Source: Cellulomonas sp. URHE0023 (lineage in GTDB: Bacteria > Actinomycetota > Actinomycetes > Actinomycetales > Cellulomonadaceae). From it: a stretch of DNA of 64,000 nt. The notes below the pieces were generated by a model. It was given only the letters and a program-made list of their open reading frames with translations, made no database searches and was not told the origin of the DNA. The translations under genes were made by a program, and so were the position numbers. Each line of letters begins with the position of its first letter. The first letter of the stretch is position 1. Below are positions 26,698-36,200 of this stretch, piece after piece. Location of the stretch: the NCBI RefSeq assembly GCF_000688475.1, contig NZ_JIAN01000005.1, forward strand, positions 744,001-808,000. Direction: 5' to 3'.

Positions 26698-26741
26698 CGA
26701 AGGGCCCCAGATCCGCGTGATCATGCGGGTGGGGCCCTTCG
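26698..26741. terminator. hairpin between the 79-residue gene and tRNA-Ser
   Basis: CGAAGGGCCCCA and TGGGGCCCTTCG form a 12-bp stem around a 20-base loop that can itself fold. It serves the convergent transcripts on both sides. Confidence 0.75.
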
Positions 26742-26743
26742 GG

Positions 26744-26833
26744 TGGCGGTAGCGGTGGGATTTGAACCCACGGTGGACTTTCACCCACACACGCTTTCGA
26801 GGCGTGCTCCTTAGGCCGCTCGGACACGCTACC
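26744..26833 (-). tRNA. tRNA-Ser (CGA)
   Basis: A 90-base tRNA including an encoded CCA (26746-26744). The acceptor stem is GGTAGCG/CGCTACC, the D arm contains CCGAGCGGCCTAAGG, and the anticodon loop CCTCGAAAG carries CGA. A long variable arm and the T arm GTGGGTTCAAATCCCAC complete a class II serine tRNA reading UCG. Confidence 0.95.
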
Positions 26834-26941
26834 TCGGAGAGAACGGTACCCGGTGAAGTGCCCTACGTCCGAATCGGCCTCGCCCGTGGCCCCGAGTCGG
26901 GTCCGGGTGACCGCGCCCGGAGCCCGTCGTACCGTGGACCG

Positions 26942-27790
26942 ATGAGCACGAGCGACGCCGTCCCGATGACCGCCGGGTCGCTGGCGGACGTGCTGGACGT
27001 GCTCTCGGGCCACCGGTTGGCGGTGCTGACGGGCGCGGGGGTGTCGACGGACTCCGGGATCCCCGACTACCGCGGGCCGGACTCGCCGCCGCGCACCCCG
27101 ATGACGTTCCAGCAGTTCACCGGGGACGAGAGGTTCCGCCGGCACTACTGGGCGCGCAACCACGTCGGCTGGAGGCACGTGCACCGGACGATCCCGAACG
27201 CCGGGCACAGGGCTCTCGCGGCCCTGGAGCACCGCGGTGTCATCACCGGGCTGATCACGCAGAACGTGGACCTGCTGCACGAGGCGGCGGGCAGCCGGCA
27301 CGTGATCGACCTGCACGGGCGCTACGACCGCGTCCGTTGCCTGTCCTGCGGAACGGTGATCTCCCGCGCCGAGCTCGCCACGCGGCTCGACCTGCTCAAC
27401 CCCGGGTTCGCCGAGGCGGTCGCCGACATCGAGATCGCACCCGACGCCGACGCGGTCATCGAGCAGACGAGCCACTTCGTCGTCGCGGACTGTGCGGTGT
27501 GCGGCGGGATGCTGAAGCCGGACATCGTCTACTTCGGCGAGAACGTGCCACGGGAGCGCGTGGAACGCGCGTACGCGATGGTCGACGCCGGGGACGCGCT
27601 CCTGGTCGCGGGCTCGTCACTGACGGTCCAGTCGGGGCTGCGGTTCGTGCGGCACGCGGCTCAGACAGGCAAGCCGGTCGTCGTCGTGAACCGCGGAGCG
27701 ACGCGGGGAGACAAGTACGCGACGGTGACGATCGACGCGGGCACGTCCGAAACGCTCACGGAGCTGTCTGAGGCGCTGCCGTCGGTCTAG
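26942..27790 (+). CDS. Sir2-family NAD-dependent protein deacylase
   Basis: 282 residues from ATG 26942. The NAD-binding motif is GAGVSTDSGIPDYRG, then TQNVD and the catalytic His in DLHGR. Zinc cysteines are CLSC and CAVC, separated by a longer loop as in class II (SIRT4-like) sirtuins. It removes acyl groups from lysines using NAD. Its 3' end overlaps the convergent oxidoreductase gene by 35 bp. Confidence 0.93.
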   Translation: MSTSDAVPMTAGSLADVLDVLSGHRLAVLTGAGVSTDSGIPDYRGPDSPPRTPMTFQQFTGDERFRRHYWARNHVGWRHVHRTIPNAGHRALAALEHRGVITGLITQNVDLLHEAAGSRHVIDLHGRYDRVRCLSCGTVISRAELATRLDLLNPGFAEAVADIEIAPDADAVIEQTSHFVVADCAVCGGMLKPDIVYFGENVPRERVERAYAMVDAGDALLVAGSSLTVQSGLRFVRHAAQTGKPVVVVNRGATRGDKYATVTIDAGTSETLTELSEALPSV

Positions 27791-30074
27791 CCGGCTCCAG
27801 CCTCACGATGACCGCCTTGGACACGGGCGTGTTGCTCCCGAGCGCGGTGCTCGCGAGGGAGACGAGCACGTTCGCCTCCGGGAAGTAGGCGGCGGCACAC
27901 CCTCGCGACGTCGGGTAGGCGACGACGCGCTGGTTGCGCAGCCACCGGTCGGGCTCCCCCGGCCACTCGCTCGCGATGTCGACACGGTCACCGTCGGCCA
28001 GGCCCAGGTCGAGCAGGTCGTCCGGGTTCACGAGCACCACGTCGCGACCGCCCCGGATACCCCGGTACCGATCGTTGAGGCTGTACATCGTGGTGTTGAA
28101 CTGGTCGTGCGAGCGGATCGTCTGCAGGATCAGCCGCCCGGGCGGGCACTCGACCGGCACGAGCTCGTTGACCGTGATCATGGCCTTGCCGGTGCTCGTC
28201 GCGAAGGTCCGCGAGTCGCGCGGCCCGTTGGGCAGGACGAACCCGCCGCGCCGGCGCACCTGCCTGTTGAAGTCTGCGAAGCCGGGCACGACGTGGGAGA
28301 TCGACTCCCGGATCGTGTCGTAGTCGCGCTCGAAGCCGGCCCAGTCGATCGGGCCGTCGTCGCCGAGCACCGCCCGAGCGAGGCGCGTGACGATCGAGAC
28401 CTCCGAGAGCAGGGTGTCCGAGACGGGCGCGACCGCACCGTGGGTCGCGTGCACGGCACAGACCGAGTCCTCGACGGAGAGGAACTGCGGACCGCTCGCC
28501 TGCAGGTCGACGTCCGTGCGCCCGAGGGTCGGCAGGATGAGCGCCTCGGCGCCGGTCACCACGTGGGACCGGTTCAGCTTCGTCGACACCTGCACGGTCA
28601 GCCCGGTCCCGCGCATCGCCGCCTCGGCCGCGGCGGTGTCCGAGATGGCTGCGACGAGGTTGCCGCCGAGCGCGAACCAGACCTTGATCTCGCCTCGCTG
28701 CATCGCCTCGATCGACTGCACGGAGTCCAGCCCGTGGCGGCGCGGCGGCTCGAACGAGAACTCGGCGGCGAGGGCGTCCAGGAAGGCCGCTGGTGGACGC
28801 TCCCAGATCCCCATCGTGCGGTCGCCCTGCACGTTGCTGTGGCCGCGGATCGGGGACGCGCCTGCACCGGGCTTGCCGATGTTCCCGCGCAGCAGCAGGA
28901 GGTTGACGATCTCCTTGATCGTGTCGACACCCTTGCGGTGCTGGGTGATACCCATCGCCCACGTGATGATCACGCGGTCCGCCGCCAGGTAGCGATCGGC
29001 CAGCTCGTCCATCTCCTCCACGGACAGGCCGGTCGCCCGAACGACCTCGTGCGCGTCGAGTGCTGCGAGGTGTGCGCGGAACTCGTCGAGACCGAGCGTG
29101 TGGCCGCTGAGGAAGCTGTGGTCCAGGACCGTGCCGGGTGCGCGGTCCTCGGCCTCGATGACCCGGCGTGAGATCCACTGCAGCAGCGCCATGTCCCCGC
29201 CGCTGCGGATCTGCAGGAACTGGTCGGCCAGCTCTGTTCCGCGTCCCACCAGCCCGCGCACCGTCTTCGGGTTCTTGAACCGTCGTAGGCCCGCCTCGGG
29301 CAGCGGGTTCACCGCGACGATCGCAGCGCCGTTGCGCTTGGCGTCCTCGAGCGCGCCGAGCATGCGCGGATGGTTGGTGCCGGGGTTCTGGCCCATGACG
29401 ACGATCAGGTCGGCCTTCGCGAAGTCGTCGTAGGCGACCGTCGACTTGCCGATGCCGAGCGTCTCGAGCATCGCGGTGCCGGTGGACTCGTGGCACATGT
29501 TCGAGCAGTCGGGCAGGTTGTTGGTGCCGAACGCGCGCACGAACAGCTGGTAGACGAAGGCCGTCTCGTTCGCCGTTCGCCCACTCGTGTAGAACGCGGC
29601 CTGGTCAGGCGAGTCCAGAGCGCGGAGCTTGTCGGCGACGAGCCGCAGCGCCCGCTCCCAGGACACGGGCACGTAGTGGTCGGCGTCGGCGGCCTTGTAG
29701 ACGGGTTCGGTGAGCCGCCCCTGCATGCCCAGCCAGTACTCGGACCTGTCGAGCAGGTCCGTGAGCGAGTGCTCCGCCCAGAACGACGTCGGCACGGTCG
29801 CCGGGGTGGCCTCCCAGGTGACCGCCCGCGCACCGTTCTCGCAGAACTCGGCCCGCTTGCGGTGGCCCGGGTCCGGCCACGCGCAGCTCATGCAGTCGAA
29901 GCCGTCCTTCTGGTTCACCCGGCTCAGGAGCCTCAGTGAGCGGCTGGGCCCCAGCTCCCCGACCGCGTACGACATCGCGCTGGTCACTCCCGGCAGCCCG
30001 GCTGCCCACGACTCGGGGGGCTGGACCGTCATCTCGTCGTAGGACGGATCCTCCACGGGTGGCTTGCGAGGCAC
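27756..30074 (-). CDS. molybdopterin oxidoreductase, FdhA-like (YdeP family)
   Basis: 772 residues. FDCMSCAWPDP with a further Cys at about 78 forms the N-terminal iron-sulfur site typical of YdeP. Later signatures include SNMCHESTGTAM, VVMGQNPGTNHPRML and the C-terminal molybdopterin-dinucleotide-binding region. It starts with GTG one base into the FdhD stop (TAGTG). The partner FdhD points to a formate-dehydrogenase-like enzyme; the true substrate of YdeP proteins is uncertain, acid resistance being one reported context. Confidence 0.9.
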   Translation of the reverse strand: MPRKPPVEDPSYDEMTVQPPESWAAGLPGVTSAMSYAVGELGPSRSLRLLSRVNQKDGFDCMSCAWPDPGHRKRAEFCENGARAVTWEATPATVPTSFWAEHSLTDLLDRSEYWLGMQGRLTEPVYKAADADHYVPVSWERALRLVADKLRALDSPDQAAFYTSGRTANETAFVYQLFVRAFGTNNLPDCSNMCHESTGTAMLETLGIGKSTVAYDDFAKADLIVVMGQNPGTNHPRMLGALEDAKRNGAAIVAVNPLPEAGLRRFKNPKTVRGLVGRGTELADQFLQIRSGGDMALLQWISRRVIEAEDRAPGTVLDHSFLSGHTLGLDEFRAHLAALDAHEVVRATGLSVEEMDELADRYLAADRVIITWAMGITQHRKGVDTIKEIVNLLLLRGNIGKPGAGASPIRGHSNVQGDRTMGIWERPPAAFLDALAAEFSFEPPRRHGLDSVQSIEAMQRGEIKVWFALGGNLVAAISDTAAAEAAMRGTGLTVQVSTKLNRSHVVTGAEALILPTLGRTDVDLQASGPQFLSVEDSVCAVHATHGAVAPVSDTLLSEVSIVTRLARAVLGDDGPIDWAGFERDYDTIRESISHVVPGFADFNRQVRRRGGFVLPNGPRDSRTFATSTGKAMITVNELVPVECPPGRLILQTIRSHDQFNTTMYSLNDRYRGIRGGRDVVLVNPDDLLDLGLADGDRVDIASEWPGEPDRWLRNQRVVAYPTSRGCAAAYFPEANVLVSLASTALGSNTPVSKAVIVRLEPARPTAAPQTAP

Positions 30075-30901
30075 TAGACCACCCGGTCCGGACGCGAGTA
30101 GACGACCATGGTCGACCCGCGCAGGAACCCGACGAGGGTCAGCCCGGACTCCTGCGCGAGCTCGGCGGCGAGCGACGACGGAGCGGACACGGCTGCCAGG
30201 ACGGCGATTCCGGCCATGACGGCCTTCTGCACGAGCTCGAAGGACGCGCGTCCCGAGACCATGAGCACCGTCCGGCGCATTGGCAGGTCCGCGTTGGTCA
30301 GCGCCCAGCCGACCACCTTGTCGACCGCGTTGTGCCGGCCGACGTCCTCACGCAGCACGAGCAGCTCGCCGTCCTCGGAGAACAGGCCCGCCGCGTGCAG
30401 GCCGCCGGTCTTGTCGAACACGTCCTGGTGCGCGCGGAGCCGGTCCGGGAAGGTCGCGAGGAGGTCGGCAGGCACGAGGACGTCGTCGTCCGCGACCGAC
30501 CAGCGCGAACGCGTGCGCACGGAGTCGATGCTCGCCTTCCCGCACAGCCCGCACGACGACGTCGTCCAGAAGTTCCGTTCGAGGCTCGGGTCGGGCGCGG
30601 CCACACCATGGCCGAGCGTCACGTCCAGCACGTTGTAGGTGTTCAGGCCCTCGTCGGTCGCTCCCGCGCAGTACCGCGCAGCGGCGAAGTCGTCGGCCGA
30701 ACCGACCACGCCCTCGGACACCAGGAAGCCCGCCGCGAGCTCCACGTCGTGGCCCGGCGTCCGCATCGTCACCGCGAGGGGACGCCCCCCTACCCGGATC
30801 TCCAGCGGCTCCTCCGCCGCGAGCGTGTCCTCGACCTGACGTGTGCCGCGGCCGACGTCGATCCGCGTCACCCGTCGCCGCACCGCAATCCTCTGCACCA
30901 C
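30074..30901 (-). CDS. fdhD: FdhD, sulfurtransferase for formate dehydrogenase-type enzymes
   Basis: 275 residues. SCGLCGKASID carries the CxxC pair that relays sulfur to the molybdenum cofactor, and LREDVGRHNAVDKVVG and SGRASFELVQKA are further family blocks. It is coupled to the YdeP-type gene downstream, which it presumably matures. Confidence 0.93.
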   Translation of the reverse strand: MVQRIAVRRRVTRIDVGRGTRQVEDTLAAEEPLEIRVGGRPLAVTMRTPGHDVELAAGFLVSEGVVGSADDFAAARYCAGATDEGLNTYNVLDVTLGHGVAAPDPSLERNFWTTSSCGLCGKASIDSVRTRSRWSVADDDVLVPADLLATFPDRLRAHQDVFDKTGGLHAAGLFSEDGELLVLREDVGRHNAVDKVVGWALTNADLPMRRTVLMVSGRASFELVQKAVMAGIAVLAAVSAPSSLAAELAQESGLTLVGFLRGSTMVVYSRPDRVV

Positions 30902-30938
30902 CCGATGCTAGGGCCGGCACGCCCGGCTGCGGCCGTTG

Positions 30939-31400
30939 CTAGGACCGATGCCCCTCGAAGAACTCGACGAGCAACGACGAGCACTCGTCGGCGCGTACAC
31001 CCCCGACGACCTCGACCCGGTGGTTGAGCCGCCGGTCTCGCACCACGTCCCACTGCGAACCGCACGCACCCGCCTTGGGGTCCCAGGCGCCGAGCACCAG
31101 CCGTGGGACGCGCGCCAGGACGGTTGCTCCGGCGCACATCAGGCACGGCTCCAACGTCACGACGAGCGTGCAGTCGTCAAGACGCCAGCGCCCCAACGCC
31201 TGCGAGGCCGCGCGCAAGGCCCTGACCTCCGCATGGCCGGTAGCGTCCCCGTCCGCCTCGCGCGCGTTGTGGCCGCTGCCGACGACCTCGCCGGTCGGGC
31301 CGAGGACGACCGCGCCGACCGGGACGTCCGACGTGCGCAGCGCCAGACGAGCCTCGACCAGCGCGAGACCCATCGCAGCGTGATCGGCGGGGAGCGGCAT
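30939..31400 (-). CDS. tadA: TadA-like tRNA/nucleoside adenosine deaminase
   Basis: 153 residues from ATG 31400, which has GGGAGG eight bases upstream (a GTG six bases earlier is too close to that site). The zinc/catalytic motifs HAEVRAL and PCLMCAGA define the cytidine-deaminase fold, and DPKAGACGS is typical of TadA, which makes inosine at the wobble position of tRNA-Arg. It is divergent from upp across 51 bp. Confidence 0.9.
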   Translation of the reverse strand: MPLPADHAAMGLALVEARLALRTSDVPVGAVVLGPTGEVVGSGHNAREADGDATGHAEVRALRAASQALGRWRLDDCTLVVTLEPCLMCAGATVLARVPRLVLGAWDPKAGACGSQWDVVRDRRLNHRVEVVGGVRADECSSLLVEFFEGHRS

Positions 31401-31451
31401 GGGCACATCCTCCCAGGACACCCGACCCGTGCGGCCCGGTAGGTTGTGCGC

Positions 31452-32087
31452 ATGCGCCTGCACGTCGCGGACCACCCGCTGGTCGCCCACAAGCTCACTG
31501 TCCTGCGTGACGTCCGCACGCCGTCGCCCACGTTCCGGCTCCTCGTCGACGAGCTGGTGACCCTGCTCGCCTACGAGGCGACCCGCGACGTGCACACCAA
31601 GCCGATCGACATCGTCACGCCGGTGGCGCCGACGACCGGCACCAAGCTGGCCGACCCGAAGCCCATCGTCGTGCCCATCCTGCGCGCCGGCCTCGGCATG
31701 CTCGACGGGATGACGCGCGTGCTGCCCACCGCCGAGGTCGGGTTCCTCGGGATGCAGCGCGACGAGCAGACGCTCGAGGCCATCACGTACGCGAACCGCC
31801 TGCCCGACGACCTCTCGGGCCGTCAGTGCTTCCTGCTCGACCCGATGCTGGCGACGGGCGGCACGCTGGTCGCCGCCATCGACTACCTGCTTCAGCGGGG
31901 CGCGCGCGACGTGACGGCCGTATGCCTGCTCGCGGCCCCGGAAGGGCTGGCCGTCGTCGAGAAGTTCGTCGGCGACAGGGCGGACGTGAAGGTCGTCGTC
32001 GCGGCCGTCGACGAGCGCCTGAACGAGAAGGCGTACATCGTCCCGGGTCTCGGCGACGCGGGCGACCGGCTGTACGGAATCGTCTGA
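31452..32087 (+). CDS. upp: uracil phosphoribosyltransferase
   Basis: 211 residues from ATG 31452 ([15 protein letters not shown]), the usual start; a GTG two codons earlier is possible. [12 protein letters not shown] and the PRPP loop [11 protein letters not shown] are diagnostic. It converts uracil and PRPP to UMP in pyrimidine salvage. Confidence 0.95.
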   Translation: MRLHVADHPLVAHKLTVLRDVRTPSPTFRLLVDELVTLLAYEATRDVHTKPIDIVTPVAPTTGTKLADPKPIVVPILRAGLGMLDGMTRVLPTAEVGFLGMQRDEQTLEAITYANRLPDDLSGRQCFLLDPMLATGGTLVAAIDYLLQRGARDVTAVCLLAAPEGLAVVEKFVGDRADVKVVVAAVDERLNEKAYIVPGLGDAGDRLYGIV

Positions 32088-32281
32088 CGGCTCACCGTCG
32101 CCGGGGACTGAGTCGTCGGCGGGCGGGGATGCTCGGCGTCCACGCCCTGGGACGACGCAGAAAGACCTTCCCGAACCGAGCACCACGTGACACAGTCCCC
32201 CTCGTGATCCGCACGCGCGCCTGTTATCGGTCCTGACCCGCTCAGCGTCCGACAACCCCTGCACGCGCACCGGAGACCCCC

Positions 32282-32548
32282 ATGGCACTACCCCGATCGA
32301 CCCCCCGCACCATCGCGCCGAACGCCGGCGTCGTCCTGTACGTGAGCCTGCCCCAGCAGACGCCGCATGCGGTCGGCGCCCTTGCCGAGGCCGCCGAGGT
32401 CCTGCAGGAGTTCGCGCGCGAGCTGCTGCCTGGGGCGGACACGTACGCGGCACTCTCGCTCGCCCCTGCGGGCTCGGACGAGATCCATCGCCTGGGCGAC
32501 CGGCTCACGCACCTGCGGCTCCTCGGGAGCGCAGAGGACGGCAGCTGA
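32282..32548 (+). CDS. hypothetical protein
   Basis: 88 residues. A central amphipathic helix (ALAEAAEVLQEFARELL) lies between short beta-prone stretches. No signal, membrane segment or recognised family. The ribosome site (GGAGA) is modest. The 194-bp gap upstream holds no clear element. Confidence 0.5.
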   Translation: MALPRSTPRTIAPNAGVVLYVSLPQQTPHAVGALAEAAEVLQEFARELLPGADTYAALSLAPAGSDEIHRLGDRLTHLRLLGSAEDGS

Positions 32549-32626
32549 CGGCACGCGCGTGCAGGGGGCTGCGAGCTGCCGTCCCACCGGTCGCCCGCTC
32601 GCAGCCCGGTGCCTACCGTGGGTCGT

Positions 32627-33283
32627 ATGCGGATCGCGATCGCGGGCGGGCACGGTCAGGTGGCCCGACACCTCTCGCGCGCCCTGACCGCCCGGGGTGA
32701 CGTGCCGCTCGCCCTGGTCCGCCAGCTCGGTCACGTCGACGACGTCATCGCCGACGGCGCAGAGCCGGTCGTCATGGACCTCGAGCGAGCGAACGCCCGG
32801 GACGTCGCGGAGGCCGTCGCAGGCGCCGACGCGGTCGTCTTCGCGGCAGGTGCCGGACCCGGCAGCGGCATCGCGCGCAAGGACTCCGTCGACCGGGCAG
32901 CAGCCGGTCTGCTCGCGGACGGGGCCGAGCAGGCAGGCGTCCGGCGCTACGTGCTCGTGTCCTCGATGGGCGCGGGGGCACCACCACCGCCCGGCACCGA
33001 CGACGTCTTCGCCGCGTACCTGGTCGCCAAGCGCGCGGCGGAGCTCGACCTGCGGTCCCGCGACCTCGACTGGACCATCCTGCGGCCAGGCAGCCTCACC
33101 GACGCCCTTCCGACCGGCACCGTGACGCTCGCTCAACGCGTGACCCGAGGCAGCGTCCCCCGCGCGGACGTCGCGGCGGTGCTCGCGGCTCTGCTGCACG
33201 ACCCACGGACGGCGGGGCGCGTGCTCGAGCTCGTCGGCGGGTCGGTGCCGGTCAGCGACGCGGTCGACGCGCTGACCGCGTAG
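32627..33283 (+). CDS. atypical SDR, NAD(P)-binding protein
   Basis: 218 residues from ATG 32627. The Rossmann loop is IAGGHGQVARHLSRAL, and VLVSSMGA, YLVAKRAAE and ILRPGSLTD are typical of the YwnB/YhfK-like NAD(P)-binding group. Substrate unknown. Its TAG (33281-33283) directly abuts the stop of the convergent sigma-fusion gene with no intergenic base. Confidence 0.85.
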   Translation: MRIAIAGGHGQVARHLSRALTARGDVPLALVRQLGHVDDVIADGAEPVVMDLERANARDVAEAVAGADAVVFAAGAGPGSGIARKDSVDRAAAGLLADGAEQAGVRRYVLVSSMGAGAPPPPGTDDVFAAYLVAKRAAELDLRSRDLDWTILRPGSLTDALPTGTVTLAQRVTRGSVPRADVAAVLAALLHDPRTAGRVLELVGGSVPVSDAVDALTA

Positions 33284-36200
33284 TCAGTTCGCCACGGGTG
33301 GGGTGGTCTGCAGCGTGATCGCGCCGACGAGGTACTGGTCACCGGTCGTCGTCGCGCTCAAGGAGCTGACGTCGCAGGCGAGCGCCTGCGGTGCGAACGC
33401 CTTCGCGTCCGTGCCGAGCGAGTTCGCGGCGCGCCAACCGGTCGCGGTCGAGTCGAACGCATCCGTGGCGACGCCACCGCCGACGAACGCGGTCCCGTTC
33501 CACCGCTGCGGCACGAGGGCGTGCTGGCCGGCCGGCACGGTGCACGTGTCCCTCAGCACCAACGTGTCCCCCGACGCCGTGCGGTCGCCCTCCCACGCCA
33601 CGACACCGATACGCGCGGTCGTGCCCGCCTCGGCGGCAAACTCGAACGGCGTCGGTGTCGCGGACGTACCGATCCACGACCCACCGTCGTAGACCGTCAC
33701 CGACGCGTCGCTGCCGGGCTCGGAGTAGACGACGACCAGCGACCACCCTGCGTAGTAGGTCTTGTCGGGGTCCTTGCGGGTCGCGCTGACTGCGACGTCC
33801 GCGACGGACCACGTGCCCGCCCCTTGCTCGATCACCTGGGACGTCACGTCCGCGAACGACTGGTAGTAACGGCGCCCGGAGCCGTCGAACGGCTTCGAGA
33901 GCGTCGTGCCTACGACGTCGACGTAGGCCCCTGTCGGTCCTCGGAGCTTCGCCGTGTCGAACGCGCCGCTCCAGGTGTCGTAGGCGCCCGCGTTGCCGGA
34001 CCAGTAGAGGCCTGCGAACGCGACCGAGCGACCCGGCGGGATCGCCAGCAGGCTCGAGGAGGACACCGGCACGCTGGCGCGGCGCTGCCCCGCCGCGGGC
34101 TTCGCGTCGTCGAGCGCGAGCATGTCGAACCCGTTGTTGTCTGCGGTCCCGTTCACCAGGGCGTTCGTGCAGGCCGCCAGCTTGGGGTCGCACGACAGCA
34201 GCGGGGCACCGATCTCGGTGACGCTCCAGCCGTGGTCGAACCGGACGCGCGGACCCAGCCCCCCGGACGACGTCGCCACCTGGCTGCGGGACTGAGCCCG
34301 GGCCGCACCGGTGGCGATCGCCTCGACCGCCACGGTGTCCTGGGCACTTCCGGCAACGGTGACGTTGACGAGACCCTGGACCACCGTCCCCGCGGTGACC
34401 GTCCCGAAGTCGCATACGACCCGCCGTGGCGAGGTCGGTACGCACTCGGGCGTCGACACTCCGCCGCCCTCGGCTGCGTACGGCAGACTCGATGGGAGGT
34501 CGAGCGTCACGACGAACGAGTCCGCGTCTGCGTCGGGCCCGACGGACGTCGTGAACCGGACGGTGCCGACGCCTCGCTCGAGCACCACGACGGGGTCCTT
34601 GTCCGCCAGCGAGAGAACAGGCGCTGTCGAGGTGATGGCGGTCCCGACCGGCGGGCCGGCGTCGGCGTCGTCCGCCTGCACCGTGGAGGTCAGTGTTCCG
34701 AGCGGTCCGACGAAGCCCGCCACCGGCGTCAGCGTGACCGGGAGCGCCAACGACCCACCGGGCTCGATCGACCCGCCCACGCAGCTCCACGTGGTTGCGC
34801 CGGGCTGCGAGCAGGCCCAGCCGTCGGCGGCGAGCGTGACGCCGGCCGGAGCGGCGAGGGTGACGCCGACGGATCCGGACGGCAGGTCGCCGCTGTTGGT
34901 CACCGTGAACGTCATGGGCGTGGTCCGCCCGAGCGCGACCGCCGCGGTCGCGTCTCCGGTGATGCCCAGGATCGCCGGCCGGACCACCGAGAAGGTCGCG
35001 ACGCTCTCGTCGGGCGCCTGGCGTCCGGCCGGGGCGAGCAGGACCGTCAGGTCGCGAGAGGTCACCGACTCCGGAGCGCCGGCGGTCAGTGCGAGCGTCA
35101 GAGGGGCCGCTGCGTGACCGCCGAGGGTGCCGATGCGGCACGTCAGCGTGCCGCGCGCCCCCGCGGCAGAGTCAGCGGCGCCGTCGAAGGTGCAGGTCCA
35201 GGGGCTGTCGCCCGGCGCCAGACCACCGGTGACACCGCTCGGCAGCGCCACGGTGACCACTCCCGTGCCGGGTGTCACGGCGCTGCCTCCGACGTTGGCG
35301 ACGTCCAGCGTGAGGGTCCGCGTGCGACCGCTCACCAGCTGCAGGGCGGGCACCGGGCGGAGGAGCGCCAGTCGGGCCGGCGAGGCTGCGACCATCAGCC
35401 TGATCGGTGGCGCGCGGTAGCTGATACCGGAGCCGGAGACCTCGAGCCCGACCGATCCGTCGGCCTGGTCGTACGTCTCGTCGACCGCCACCCGGAGCAC
35501 GAGCGTCGAGGTGGTCCTGGCCGGGAGCGTGGCGAGGGTGCACTGCGCGCCCGGCTCCCCCTCGGCGCAGGCCCAGCCGTCACCTGCGGCAACCGACGCG
35601 AAACGCCCGGTGAGGCCCGTCAGCTCCTGGCTCGAGATGCCGTCCAGGGTGACGCCGGGCGGCAAGGTCACAGCCGCGACCAGGTTCGTGGCTGCGGCGT
35701 CGCCGGTGTTGCGCACGTCCACCGACAGCTCTTGACCGGAGAGCCCGGCCTCGAGGGCGAGGCCGTCCTCGGGAAGCTCGACCACGACGGCCGGCGCGGC
35801 GACCGGCGGTTCGACCGGAGGATCGACGGGCGGGTCGACCGGCGGGTCGACCCGGGGTTTGGCCGGCGGAGTCGGTACCGGCGTCGGGCTCGAGTCGTCC
35901 GCCGGTTCGTCCTCGGACAACGACTCCTCGCTCTCGTCGTCCGGCTCGTCGGCGATCGTGAGGTCGTCGGTCGGCTCGTCGGTCGCCTCGTCCTCAGGGA
36001 ACTCGGTCGGGAGGTCCGTGGGCTGCACCGACGGCGCAACCCCCTTCGGCTCCGCGGACGCACTGCCGGACGGTGACGGAGTGGGTGACGACGACGTGTC
36101 GGCAAGCGGTGCCGCACCCTCCTCCGGCCCGTTGAGCAGGCTCACGATGCCGACCGTCGCGACTGCTGCGAGCGCCACGCCCCCGACCACCGCAGCCGCC

